From CAMLOF01 sp041913045 (lineage in GTDB: Bacteria > Pseudomonadota > Gammaproteobacteria > Burkholderiales > Burkholderiaceae_C), in assembly GCA_041913045.1 (NCBI GenBank), contig JAYSGB010000001.1:186001-250000 (forward strand): DNA of 64,000 nucleotides, written 5' to 3'. The position numbers were made by a program, and so were the translations under genes. This document shows, in pieces, positions 20,005 to 28,000 of the stretch (position 1 is the stretch's first letter; each line of letters opens with the position of its first letter). The notes below the pieces were generated by a model, which ran no database searches, had not been told where the DNA came from, and saw only the letters and a program-made list of their open reading frames with translations.

Positions 20005-21003
20005 GTGAAACGCATTTTCATCAAGACCGTTCTGGCAACCGTGGCCATGGCGGCCCTTGGCCTGGCACACGCGCAGGAGCGGACTTTCAAGTTCTCGCTC
20101 AACGGCCCGGAAGGTCACCCTGCCGTTGCAGGCATGAAGAAGTTCGCCGAAACCGTTGCCGCCAAGTCGGGCGGACGGATGAAAGTCACCCTGTTCCTCA
20201 ACGGATCACTGGGCGGCGACCAGGCCGTGGTCAGCTCCGTCAAGGCGGGCACCATTGAGATGGCCGTCATGAACAGCGGAATCTTGGCCAGCGAAGCGAA
20301 GGAACTGGCGATATTCGACTTTCCTTTCTTGTTCGCCAACGAGAAAGAGTCCGACGCCATCGTTGACGGACCGGTCGGCAAGAAAATGCACGCCCTGCTT
20401 GAAAGCAAAGGCATCATCGGTTTGTCTTACTGGGAACTGGGCTACCGCCAGATCACCAACGGCCGTCGCCCGCTGAACAAGGTGGAAGACATTGAAGGGC
20501 TGAAGCTGCGTGTGATCCCCAACCCGATCAACGTGGACTGGGTGAAGGCCCTGGGTGCCAACCCCACGCCCATGCCCTTCCCCGAGGTGTACGCAGGCCT
20601 GGAACAAAAGGCCATCGACGGGCAGGAGAACCCCATCTCGGTGATCGCCGCCAACAAGTTCTGGGAAGTCCAGAAGCATGTGGCGCTGACCAACCACCAG
20701 TACAACCCGCAATCGGTCATCTTCAGCAAGAAGGTGTGGGACTCCCTCTCCCCCGCCGACCGCAAGATTCTGGATGACGCCGCCGACGATGCCACCAAAG
20801 CACAACGCGAGGCCGCCCGCGCCGCCGTGGCAACCAACCTGGAACTGCTCAAGAAAAACGGCATGACCGTGACGCAGTTCCCGCCTGCCGAAGTGGCCAA
20901 GCTGCGCGAGAAGATGGCCCCGGTGATCGCCAAGTACGTGTCCAGCGTGGGTGAAGAGACCGTCAAGGAAGTGATGCTGGAACTGGCCAAGTTACGCAAG
21001 TAA
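20005..21003 (+). CDS. TRAP transporter substrate-binding protein (DctP family)
   Basis: 332 residues with a signal peptide (KRIFIKTVLATVAMAALGLA, cleavage near AHAQ). Family motifs: GGDQAVVSSVKAGTIEMAV, LRVIPNPINVDWVKALGA with the carboxylate-binding arginine, and PMPFPEVYAGLEQKAIDGQE. No DctQM genes lie beside it; the nearest in the window is at 54.9 kb, so it must use a membrane partner encoded elsewhere. It is flanked by two hairpins, a common arrangement for highly expressed receptors. Confidence 0.92.
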   Translation: MKRIFIKTVLATVAMAALGLAHAQERTFKFSLNGPEGHPAVAGMKKFAETVAAKSGGRMKVTLFLNGSLGGDQAVVSSVKAGTIEMAVMNSGILASEAKELAIFDFPFLFANEKESDAIVDGPVGKKMHALLESKGIIGLSYWELGYRQITNGRRPLNKVEDIEGLKLRVIPNPINVDWVKALGANPTPMPFPEVYAGLEQKAIDGQENPISVIAANKFWEVQKHVALTNHQYNPQSVIFSKKVWDSLSPADRKILDDAADDATKAQREAARAAVATNLELLKKNGMTVTQFPPAEVAKLREKMAPVIAKYVSSVGEETVKEVMLELAKLRK

Positions 21004-21018
21004 ATCGCTGTGCAAACC

Positions 21019-21042
21019 CTGGGGCAGCAAGAGCTGCCCCAG
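21019..21042 (+). terminator. Strong hairpin after the TRAP receptor gene
   Basis: CTGGGGCAGC and GCTGCCCCAG form a perfect 10-base stem with the four-base loop AAGA, 15 bases after the stop codon. No T-run follows, so it is more likely a 3'-end stabiliser of the receptor mRNA or a Rho-dependent pausing hairpin than a classical terminator. Confidence 0.6.
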
Positions 21043-21079
21043 CCACCTGCAAACAACCGCCCCTTGCCGAAAGAGAACC

Positions 21080-21517
21080 ATGAAAATCCTCATGCTGCAC
21101 GGAATCAATCACAACATGTTCGGCAAGCGTGACCCCAAGCAGTACGGCACGATCACGCTTGATCAGATCAACGCCGAACTTCAAACGCTGGGCCAGGAAC
21201 TGGGCGTTGAAGTCCAACACTTTCAGACCAACCACGAAGGCGAAATGGTGGAGCGCATACACCAAGGCTTCATGGATGGCGTGGATGCGGTCCTGATCAA
21301 TGCGGGTGCGTGGACCCACTACAGCTACGGCATCAGGGATGCCCTGGCCATCCTGACCTGCCCGGTGGTGGAGCTGCACATGTCCAACATCCATGCGCGT
21401 GAGTCGTTCAGGCACCACTCCGTGTTTGCAGACATCGTGCAAGGGCAGATCAGCGGCTTCGGGCTGGACAGTTACAGAATCGGGTTACGCACTGCTGTTT
21501 CGCATGCGTCGAGGTGA
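21080..21517 (+). CDS. Type II 3-dehydroquinate dehydratase-like protein (AroQ family)
   Basis: 145 residues, the family length. Arg17 and Tyr22 of the active-site lid are present in GKRDPKQYG; INAGAWTH replaces the usual INPGAYTH, ELHMSN carries the second histidine, and FRHHS the arginine. The opening NGPNLN motif is changed to HGINHN. The changes around a conserved core suggest a related substrate or a catabolic dehydroquinase. It follows the TRAP receptor and belongs with the AroE-like enzyme. Confidence 0.8.
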   Translation: MKILMLHGINHNMFGKRDPKQYGTITLDQINAELQTLGQELGVEVQHFQTNHEGEMVERIHQGFMDGVDAVLINAGAWTHYSYGIRDALAILTCPVVELHMSNIHARESFRHHSVFADIVQGQISGFGLDSYRIGLRTAVSHASR

Positions 21518-21582
21518 GTCGGTGGGGGCAATAAGCGGTGGAAAGCTACCCCGGCGCCTGATCGGGCGTAGCATAGGCGGCC

Positions 21583-22848
21583 ATGTCGAACGCCCACACT
21601 CAGCCCGCCGACCCTGGCCTCATTGACTCGCGCACCGCCGCCTGGCGACTACTTACCGTACTGGGGCTCGTCACCCTGGGAAACAGCGGCATGTACGTGG
21701 TTGCCGTGGTGTTGCCCGAGGTACAGGCCGAGTTCGGCGTCAGCCGGGGCGATGCCTCGCTGCCCTACACATTGATGATGGTCTGCCTGGGCTTGGGCGG
21801 GCTCATCACTGGCCGCCTGGCCGACAGACACGGCATCACGCCTGTGCTGCGCTTGGGCGCGTTCGCAGTGGCGGGCGGCTTCGTGTGGGCTTCGATGTCG
21901 GGCAGCATCTGGAGTTTCGGCCTCGCGCACGGCCTGCTGCTCGGACTGCTGGGAAGCTCGGCCACATTCGCCCCGCTGCTGGCCGACACAGCCCTGTGGT
22001 GGAACAAACGGCGCGGTATAGCGGTGGCGATTGCGGCCAGCGGCAACTACGTCGCCGGCACCGTGTGGCCACCGCTGGTGCAGCGGGGCATCGAGACCAT
22101 CGGCTGGCGCCAGACCTACCTGTTGCTCGGCCTGGTGTGCGGCATCGGCATCTTCTTGCTGGCCAATCGCATGCGCCAGCGACCGCCGCTGGTGATCACC
22201 ACACCTGTGACGCCGGGCGACGTCCTGCCCGATACCGCACGCCCCTTTGGAATGAAGCCCGTGCAGGCACAGGCGCTGCTGTGCGTGGCCGGTGTGGGCT
22301 GCTGCGTGGCGATGTCGATGCCACAAGTGCACATCGTGGCCTATTGCGTGGACCTGGGCTTCGGCGCCGCGCGTGGCGCCGAGATGCTCTCGCTCATGCT
22401 CGCCAGCGGCATTGTCAGCCGCCTCGTCTCGGGTTGGATCTGTGACCGCATCGGCGGCATCCGCACACTGATGCTGGGCTCAGCACTACAGTGCGTCGCG
22501 CTGCTACTGTTCCTGCCATTCGACGGCATGGTGCCGCTGTATGTGATATCGGCGCTGTTCGGCCTGTTCCAGGGCGGCATCGTTCCCTCCTACGCCATCA
22601 TCGTGCGCGAGCACTTCTCACCGCGGGAAGCAGGTGCCCGCGTGGGTGCGGTCATCATGGCCACGCTGGTTGGCATGGCGCTTGGTGGTTGGATGTCGGG
22701 CTGGGTGTTCGACCTTACAGGCAGCTACCGTGCGGCCTTCCTCAACGGCATCGGCTGGAACCTGCTCAACATGAGCATTGCGTTTTTCCTCTACTCGCGC
22801 ATCCGGCGCGCTGGAGTTGGCGGTCTGACAGCTCGTCAACCAGCATGA
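21583..22848 (+). CDS. MFS transporter
   Basis: 421 residues with twelve predicted membrane segments. The motif GLITGRLADRHG between segments 2 and 3 is the MFS signature and a second copy SRLVSGWICDRIGG occurs in the C-terminal half. Large central loop with residues TTPVTPGDVLP. It follows the aromatic-acid-like operon by 65 bases and may import or export a pathway acid. Confidence 0.88.
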   Translation: MSNAHTQPADPGLIDSRTAAWRLLTVLGLVTLGNSGMYVVAVVLPEVQAEFGVSRGDASLPYTLMMVCLGLGGLITGRLADRHGITPVLRLGAFAVAGGFVWASMSGSIWSFGLAHGLLLGLLGSSATFAPLLADTALWWNKRRGIAVAIAASGNYVAGTVWPPLVQRGIETIGWRQTYLLLGLVCGIGIFLLANRMRQRPPLVITTPVTPGDVLPDTARPFGMKPVQAQALLCVAGVGCCVAMSMPQVHIVAYCVDLGFGAARGAEMLSLMLASGIVSRLVSGWICDRIGGIRTLMLGSALQCVALLLFLPFDGMVPLYVISALFGLFQGGIVPSYAIIVREHFSPREAGARVGAVIMATLVGMALGGWMSGWVFDLTGSYRAAFLNGIGWNLLNMSIAFFLYSRIRRAGVGGLTARQPA

Positions 22849-23044
22849 ACTCGGAACACGACTGCCTGAAAGACAGCTTGCGCCGCTGTAGCAGCAAGCG
22901 GCATTTCAATCGAGAGATGGCAAGGGTTGGTTTGCAGTGACTGCGGTCTTTGGACGCTCCAATCTCTGCGTCCGTATCGACCACATTTCCGTCGTTCTCG
23001 CACAAAAATATTGTTGCTACGACATCCCCCGGATTTGAGTAGCA

Positions 23045-23091
23045 GGTGAGCTTGGAGTCCAATCCCATGCAACAGGAGATTGGACCTCACC
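23045..23091. repeat. Long imperfect inverted repeat upstream of the retron operon
   Basis: In the 335-base gap 22849-23183, GGTGAG (23045-23050) pairs with CTCACC (23086-23091) and TCCAATC (23058-23064) pairs with GATTGGA (23078-23084). The inner loop is 13 bases. There is no T-run. It may end MFS transcription or be an operator for the downstream operon. The rest of the gap shows no gene I can support; base composition falls toward the AT-richer island. Confidence 0.45.
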
Positions 23092-23183
23092 AGATGTCTG
23101 CCCGACATTGCCGCTGCTAAAGTATGTCTGCTAGTTGGGAGACCAATCTTGCGTGAGATGAGAATTACGGTGGAGGGATATGC

Positions 23184-24506
23184 ATGATCGCAAATAACAG
23201 CGAAGAAGTAACTGCTAGTGCATCGATACTTGAATCAGAAGCCGGTAAGGCATGGGTTCGTCAATTCGGACTGCGAGATCAAGCACTCGCAGCCGAAATG
23301 CTTGCCAACTTTATCTTCGTCTCGCGGGACGAGTTTGCGACTGGCCTGACAGACCAAGTCATGCTCCATGCGCAATCGGTTGATGGTCCTATCGCGCTGT
23401 ACGCTGAACGAGAGGTGAGGCATCGACTTGGTGTTCCACATCGATTGTTTAAAGAGACGAGAGGCAAGGTCAAGCGCGCGTATGGCGTCGGCCCTGCGCC
23501 CGTAAAAGCCACAAGGGCATATCGACCGGAGGTAGGCAGCGAAGGGATCATTGCCCAGCTAATCACGGACCTCTGCCGTGCTCACCCAAAGCGGTTCCTG
23601 AACCACCCTGGGCCCGACGAAATCCGCAAGAAGGGGGCTCGGGCGTTTTGGGTGCTAACCGACTTTGTAGGGTCTGGCAAACGTGCGCACGACTACCTAT
23701 CGGCCGCTTGGAAAGTTCGGTCGGTTCGAAGCTGGAAGTCATACCGCTTAATGCAATTTGGCGTACTTGCCTATGCGATGACGCAGGAGGGAAAAGACCG
23801 CATAAAGAGTCACCCATGTAGGCCCCTCACGGCGTGTGTCATGCCATGTCCAACAATCTTCAGCGCGTTTAGCAGTGCCAAAGCGGACGCCTGCGCGCGG
23901 CTATGCGAGAGGTACGACCCTGTTGGCCCCGATTCAGACTCATTCCAAAGCAACCTTGCACTGGGATTTGGCGGCGTTGGCGCTCTATTAGCATTTGCCC
24001 ATGGAGCGCCCAACAACACTCCTCGCATTTTTCATAAGACGTCGAAGAAAGCCAGGGGCTGGGTTCCGCTGTTCCCGTCACGAGTCACTGCCGGACTTCC
24101 AATCTCGGGGTTTGGACGGAGCCTCCGCCCTGAAACTATTTCGGCTCGATTGGACGCGCTTGGAAATACTGTCTTGTCCAAGTCACCGGCTGCAAGGGAT
24201 GCTCCTGTCGAGGTAAAGAAACGCTACTTAGTGCTGGCAGCTCTATCCCGCGCTCATCGCGGTGACGACATCCTTGCCATCAAGACTGGCCTTTCGACTG
24301 CAGAGGTGAAGCAGGTCTGTCTGGAGCTTGAGAGACTTGGCTGGATAGGCAAACGTCGAGTCATAACGGACGCGGGATTGGGCGAGATGCGGCACCTGCG
24401 TCGTACAGCTCTGCAGGGGGAGAAACGCGCTCACACTATTGCTCAAACCGCTAAGCCACCGTACTATCCTACCTCGTTGAGAGCGCCGGTTCTTTCGTCT
24501 AGTTGA
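23184..24506 (+). CDS. Retron-associated PRTase-like plus winged-helix effector protein
   Basis: 440 residues; GGAGG precedes ATG 23184. No signal or membrane segment. Residues 155-170 read FWVLTDFVGSGKRA, resembling the D-x-x-GSG nucleotide loop of phosphoribosyltransferase-like proteins; residues 260-300 contain LGFGGVGALLAFAHGAPNN and WVPLFPSR, a second family-typical block. Residues 346-408 form a winged helix (YLVLAALSRAHRGDD, then STAEVKQVCLELERLGWIGK). It is followed after 165 bases by a retron-type reverse transcriptase, and PRTase and winged-helix proteins are known partners of one retron class. Likely the toxic or effector component held inactive by RT and msDNA; that role is inference. 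G+C is visibly lower than in the neighbours. Confidence 0.75.
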   Translation: MIANNSEEVTASASILESEAGKAWVRQFGLRDQALAAEMLANFIFVSRDEFATGLTDQVMLHAQSVDGPIALYAEREVRHRLGVPHRLFKETRGKVKRAYGVGPAPVKATRAYRPEVGSEGIIAQLITDLCRAHPKRFLNHPGPDEIRKKGARAFWVLTDFVGSGKRAHDYLSAAWKVRSVRSWKSYRLMQFGVLAYAMTQEGKDRIKSHPCRPLTACVMPCPTIFSAFSSAKADACARLCERYDPVGPDSDSFQSNLALGFGGVGALLAFAHGAPNNTPRIFHKTSKKARGWVPLFPSRVTAGLPISGFGRSLRPETISARLDALGNTVLSKSPAARDAPVEVKKRYLVLAALSRAHRGDDILAIKTGLSTAEVKQVCLELERLGWIGKRRVITDAGLGEMRHLRRTALQGEKRAHTIAQTAKPPYYPTSLRAPVLSSS

Positions 24507-24676
24507 AGAAGTGGCTTCGGCCATGGAACCATACCTTTTTGGTACCGGACTCAGACTACTGCAGCTCCTATGGAATAGCGTCCGCTTGCGGCCAAGGTCG
24601 CCCGTCACTCTTGCCGTGGCGGCGACTTCGGATAGTGACGGGCGATCTCACCCCCTCGGGGGTCAAAGTAGATGAA
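24494..24676 (+). ncRNA. Candidate retron msr-msd noncoding RNA
   Basis: The gap between the effector and RT genes is highly structured. Terminal arms: TTCGTCTAGTTGA (24494-24506) can pair with TCAAAGTAGATGAA (24663-24676) with one mismatch, one bulge and one G-U pair, as expected for a1/a2. msr-like part: GTGGC-TTCG-GCCAT hairpin at 24511-24524, a TACC-TTTTT-GGTA hairpin at 24532-24544, and CCGC-TT-GCGG near 24582. msd-like part: a 14-base stem (24596-24609 with 24634-24647) capped by a GCCG-TGG-CGGC hairpin. An ACCCC-CTCG-GGGGT hairpin (24651-24663) follows. The branch guanosine cannot be fixed by eye. The arms overlap the effector stop and RT start codons. Confidence 0.6.
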
Positions 24677-25847
24677 TAACTGGCGCCCTCAACACTATCA
24701 AGCCGCGGGCCGCAGCAAAGGAATTGCACCTGATTTACTTACTGCTGCGGTGAACACCGCGAAGGCCATTGTTCGCGTCAATCCGAGGCTCCAGCCCATA
24801 CTGACGCTGCGGCATCTCGCCTACCTGACGGACTGCGACTATGGATACCTGCGCGCCGTTATCGGACGTGGCATAGAGAACCCTTATCGGGTATTCACGA
24901 TTCACAAGCGGCCCGGACCAAACGGCAACGCTCGGTTTCGCACGATTTGTGCGCCAGATCCTCAGTTGCTAAAGGTTCAGAGGTGGCTGACCACCAACGT
25001 CCTGAATCATGCAACGTCAGTAGTCCACGCCACGAGCAAAGCGTTTGCACCTGACTGTACTCTCATGAAAGCAGCCGAGCCTCACTGTGGCGCTCGTTGG
25101 CTCGTCAAGGTGGATGTCCAGAACTTCTTCGAGTCAGTCTCAGAAATTGCGGCCTACAGGGCATTTCGGAGCCTCGGATACCAGGCGCTAGTGGCATTCG
25201 AACTAGCTAGGCTGTGTACCCGCTTGGGTCACTACACGCTGCGACGCGGTCATGCGCAGTGGTTGCGGAACAAGGCAGGGGCTGCCTACAAAATCACCAA
25301 GTACAACCATTCAAAGGGAAGAATGGGGCATCTTCCGCAAGGCGCCCCTACGAGTCCCATGCTTGCGAACATTGCCATGAGCGCAGCCGATGCTGAGTTC
25401 GATACCCTCGCTCGTACTGCCGGCATGGTTTACACGCGGTACGCGGACGATTTGGTCTTCTCAACTTGCGACTCTAAATTCACCCGTGATAGGGCTTCCG
25501 ACATCGTAGGCTCGGCATATCGGATTCTTGGGAAGTATGGCTTTTCGCCGAACGTAGCCAAGACCGAGATAATCCCTCCTCGTGCGAGAAAAATCGTACT
25601 TGGCCTAATGGTCGACGAGCCCTCTCCACGCCTGCCAAGGGAGTTCAAGGAGAAGATGCGCATGCATCTGTACTACCTGCACAAAGACGGAATCGGGCCC
25701 GCTCGTCATGCGGTCAAGCGCGGTTTCATCTCCGTGGCAGGCATGCGCAACGTCTTGTACGGTTTTGCGGCTTTTGCCGCGCAGATTGAACCAACCTACG
25801 GCGCCAATATTCGCCAGGACCTCGATGCGATTCCTTGGCCGACCTAG
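24672..25847 (+). CDS. Retron-type reverse transcriptase
   Basis: 391 residues. RT motifs in order: catalytic Asp148 in LVKVDVQNFFESV, LPQGAPTSPMLANIAM at 221-236, and YTRYADDLVFS with the YADD pair at 257-260. There is no maturase, endonuclease or CRISPR-linked domain, which separates it from group II intron and DGR enzymes; length and motif order fit retrons. The retron-specific NAxxH motif is AAEPH (134-138) and the VTG triplet is VLG (309-311), both one residue off consensus. It would copy the msd part of the adjacent RNA into msDNA. The start codon lies inside the proposed a2 arm. Confidence 0.88.
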   Translation: MNNWRPQHYQAAGRSKGIAPDLLTAAVNTAKAIVRVNPRLQPILTLRHLAYLTDCDYGYLRAVIGRGIENPYRVFTIHKRPGPNGNARFRTICAPDPQLLKVQRWLTTNVLNHATSVVHATSKAFAPDCTLMKAAEPHCGARWLVKVDVQNFFESVSEIAAYRAFRSLGYQALVAFELARLCTRLGHYTLRRGHAQWLRNKAGAAYKITKYNHSKGRMGHLPQGAPTSPMLANIAMSAADAEFDTLARTAGMVYTRYADDLVFSTCDSKFTRDRASDIVGSAYRILGKYGFSPNVAKTEIIPPRARKIVLGLMVDEPSPRLPREFKEKMRMHLYYLHKDGIGPARHAVKRGFISVAGMRNVLYGFAAFAAQIEPTYGANIRQDLDAIPWPT

Positions 25848-26228
25848 GTTTTGCGGACGTAGCAAGAGGGTACAAACGACATTGATCTAGTCAAAGACGA
25901 GTTTCAGGTGGAAGCTGACCTCCGTCGCTCCTATCACGAACGCCCCATTTCAGCCTTAACTAGCCAACAGCACAACATCTGCGGCAATCGGCCATCAGCT
26001 GACTTCCGCCGACCATGGCCCTCAAGAAAAGGTCAATTTGTGCGCCTTCTGCTGCGACCGTTAGAAGCGGCACAGACCATACGCATTAGCGACGGCGGTA
26101 AAGACAAAGCCTCAAACGCTGGAAGGCCGCGCAATTGACGCTCGTCAATACAGTTCTTGGCCAAACTGCAGACCGTTAGTCGATACTGACAATTGAAGTC
26201 TCTTACTCTGCAACGCCCCAACAGACCC
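25848..26228. other. 381-base gap downstream of the retron RT, no supported gene
   Basis: Short open frames exist (for example 25908-26138 on the plus strand, GTG start) but none resembles a known protein or has a good ribosome-binding site. No tRNA or att-like repeat was recognised. This is probably the right edge of the acquired retron segment; GC content rises again at the ArsA-like gene. Confidence 0.5.
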
Positions 26229-27983
26229 ATGAACTGGCTACTAAACCCCACCCGCTTTCTCTTCTTCACCGGCAAAGGGGGTGTGGGCAAGACGTCAATC
26301 TCCACGGCCTCGGCCATTGCCTTGGCAGACGCTGGCAAGCGCGTGTTGCTGGTCAGCACAGACGCCGCGTCGAACCTCGACGAAATGCTGGGCGTGCCCC
26401 TGTCAAACACCCCTGTGCCCGTGCCAGGCGTGGCAGGGTTGGAGCTGGCCAACATTGACCCCGACGTTGCCGCCAACCAGTACCGCAGCCGCGTGCTGGC
26501 CCAAATGGCGGGCGCCCCTGCCGAAGAGCAGGCCACGGTGCTTGAGCAGCTGTCTGGCGCGTGCACAACCGAGATTGCCTCTTTCGACGAATTCTCCAGC
26601 CTGCTGGCTGGCGGTGCCGACCACTTCGACCACGTGGTGTTCGACACGGCACCCAGCGGCCACACCCTTCGCCTGTTGAGCCTGCCCAAGGCCTGGAGCG
26701 GGTTTCTGGCGGGCAACGACCGTGGGGCTTCCTGCCTGGGGCCGCATTCGGGCCTGAAGATGCAGGAGTCCCGCTTCAACCAGGCCCTGGCGGCGTTGAC
26801 CGACCCCACGCAGACGTCTGTGGTGCTGGTGGCGCGCGCCGAAGCCGGTGCCCTGGCCGAGGCAGGCCGTACAGCGGAGGAGCTCCAAGACATTGGCCTG
26901 ACGCGCCAATTGCTGGTGCTCAACGCGGTGTTCCAGCCATCGCTCCCCGGCGACCCACTGGCCCAGTCCGTTGCCCTTCAGGGCGAGCAGGCCTTGGCCG
27001 GCATGCCTGCTGTGTTGCGCACGCTGCCCCAGGCGCGGGTACCCTTGCGGCCGTTCGATTCGGTGGGCCTGCCCGCGCTGCGCGCGTTGTTGAACGACGG
27101 CTTGGCGCAAGCCTGGCGCCCCCTGGGCCAAACAGCCGCGCCCCAGGCGCTGGACCTGCCTTCTCTGGCGCAGCTCGTCGAGCAACTCTCCAGCCAAGGG
27201 CGCGGGCTGGTGATGGTGATGGGCAAGGGGGGCGTCGGCAAGACCACGATTGCCGCTGCCCTGGCACTGGGCCTGGTGGCCAAAGGCCACCAGGTGCACC
27301 TCACCACCACCGATCCAGCCGCACACCTGAGCTTGACACTGGAGGGCGACGCCGACGGCTTGCAGGTCAGCCGCATCGACCCAAAGGTGGAAACCCAACG
27401 CTACATCGACAAAATGATGGCAACCAAAGGCAAGGGGCTGGACGAGCACGAACGCGCCTTGCTGCTGGAAGACCTTCAGTCACCGTGCACTGAGGAGGTG
27501 GCGGTGTTTCATGCGTTTTCACACACGGTGGCCCAGGCATCCAGCGCGTTTGTGGTGATGGACACGGCACCAACCGGCCACTCGCTGCTGTTGATGGATG
27601 CAACCGGCGCCTACCACCGCCAGATGCTGCGCGGGTTGGGGGAGCGCACGGGGGCAAGGGTGGTGACGCCTTTGATGCGCCTGCAGGACCCGCGCTACAC
27701 GCAGGTCATTCTGGTGACCTTGCCCGAGACCACGCCCGTGTCGCAGGCCAGCGCCCTGCAGGACGACTTGCGCCGTGCCAAGGTGGAACCCTATGCCTGG
27801 GTGTTGAACCGCTCGCTGCTGGCTGCCGCCCCTTCCGACCCCCTGCTGCAGGCCAGGCTGTGGGGGGAAGCCAAACAGATCGAGCGCATCCGGCAGGAGC
27901 AACTGGCCAAGCAGCTGTTTGTGTTGCCGTGGCAGGCGCAGCAGCCGGTGGGCATCAGCGCGCTGCAGAACCTGGTGCGCTGA
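26229..27983 (+). CDS. arsA: ArsA-type arsenical pump-driving ATPase (two-domain)
   Basis: 584 residues, the length of tandem ArsA proteins. Two deviant Walker A loops, FFTGKGGVGKTS near residue 12 and MVMGKGGVGKTT near residue 338, and two signature elements DTAPSGHTL and DTAPTGHSL. The three cysteines that bind As(III)/Sb(III) in the E. coli enzyme are conserved here in GACTTEIA, RGASCLGP and SPCTEEVA. ATG 26229 is preferred over an in-frame TTG at 26193. ArsA normally energises ArsB; no arsB, arsD or arsR is in the window, so this is an orphan copy. Confidence 0.9.
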   Translation: MNWLLNPTRFLFFTGKGGVGKTSISTASAIALADAGKRVLLVSTDAASNLDEMLGVPLSNTPVPVPGVAGLELANIDPDVAANQYRSRVLAQMAGAPAEEQATVLEQLSGACTTEIASFDEFSSLLAGGADHFDHVVFDTAPSGHTLRLLSLPKAWSGFLAGNDRGASCLGPHSGLKMQESRFNQALAALTDPTQTSVVLVARAEAGALAEAGRTAEELQDIGLTRQLLVLNAVFQPSLPGDPLAQSVALQGEQALAGMPAVLRTLPQARVPLRPFDSVGLPALRALLNDGLAQAWRPLGQTAAPQALDLPSLAQLVEQLSSQGRGLVMVMGKGGVGKTTIAAALALGLVAKGHQVHLTTTDPAAHLSLTLEGDADGLQVSRIDPKVETQRYIDKMMATKGKGLDEHERALLLEDLQSPCTEEVAVFHAFSHTVAQASSAFVVMDTAPTGHSLLLMDATGAYHRQMLRGLGERTGARVVTPLMRLQDPRYTQVILVTLPETTPVSQASALQDDLRRAKVEPYAWVLNRSLLAAAPSDPLLQARLWGEAKQIERIRQEQLAKQLFVLPWQAQQPVGISALQNLVR

Positions 27984-28000
27984 CGCGCCTGTTGCAGGGC

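Noticed and set aside
24651..24663. ACCCC-CTCG-GGGGT hairpin as a terminator before the RT gene
   Set aside because: No T-run follows and the RT start codon is nine bases away; better explained as part of the candidate ncRNA or RT leader.
25908..26138. Possible 76-codon gene after the retron RT
   Set aside because: GTG start without a ribosome-binding site, no recognisable domain; kept only as part of the described gap.
26403..27449. Open frame of 348 codons antisense to arsA
   Set aside because: Gln/His-rich shadow with no start site or family resemblance.
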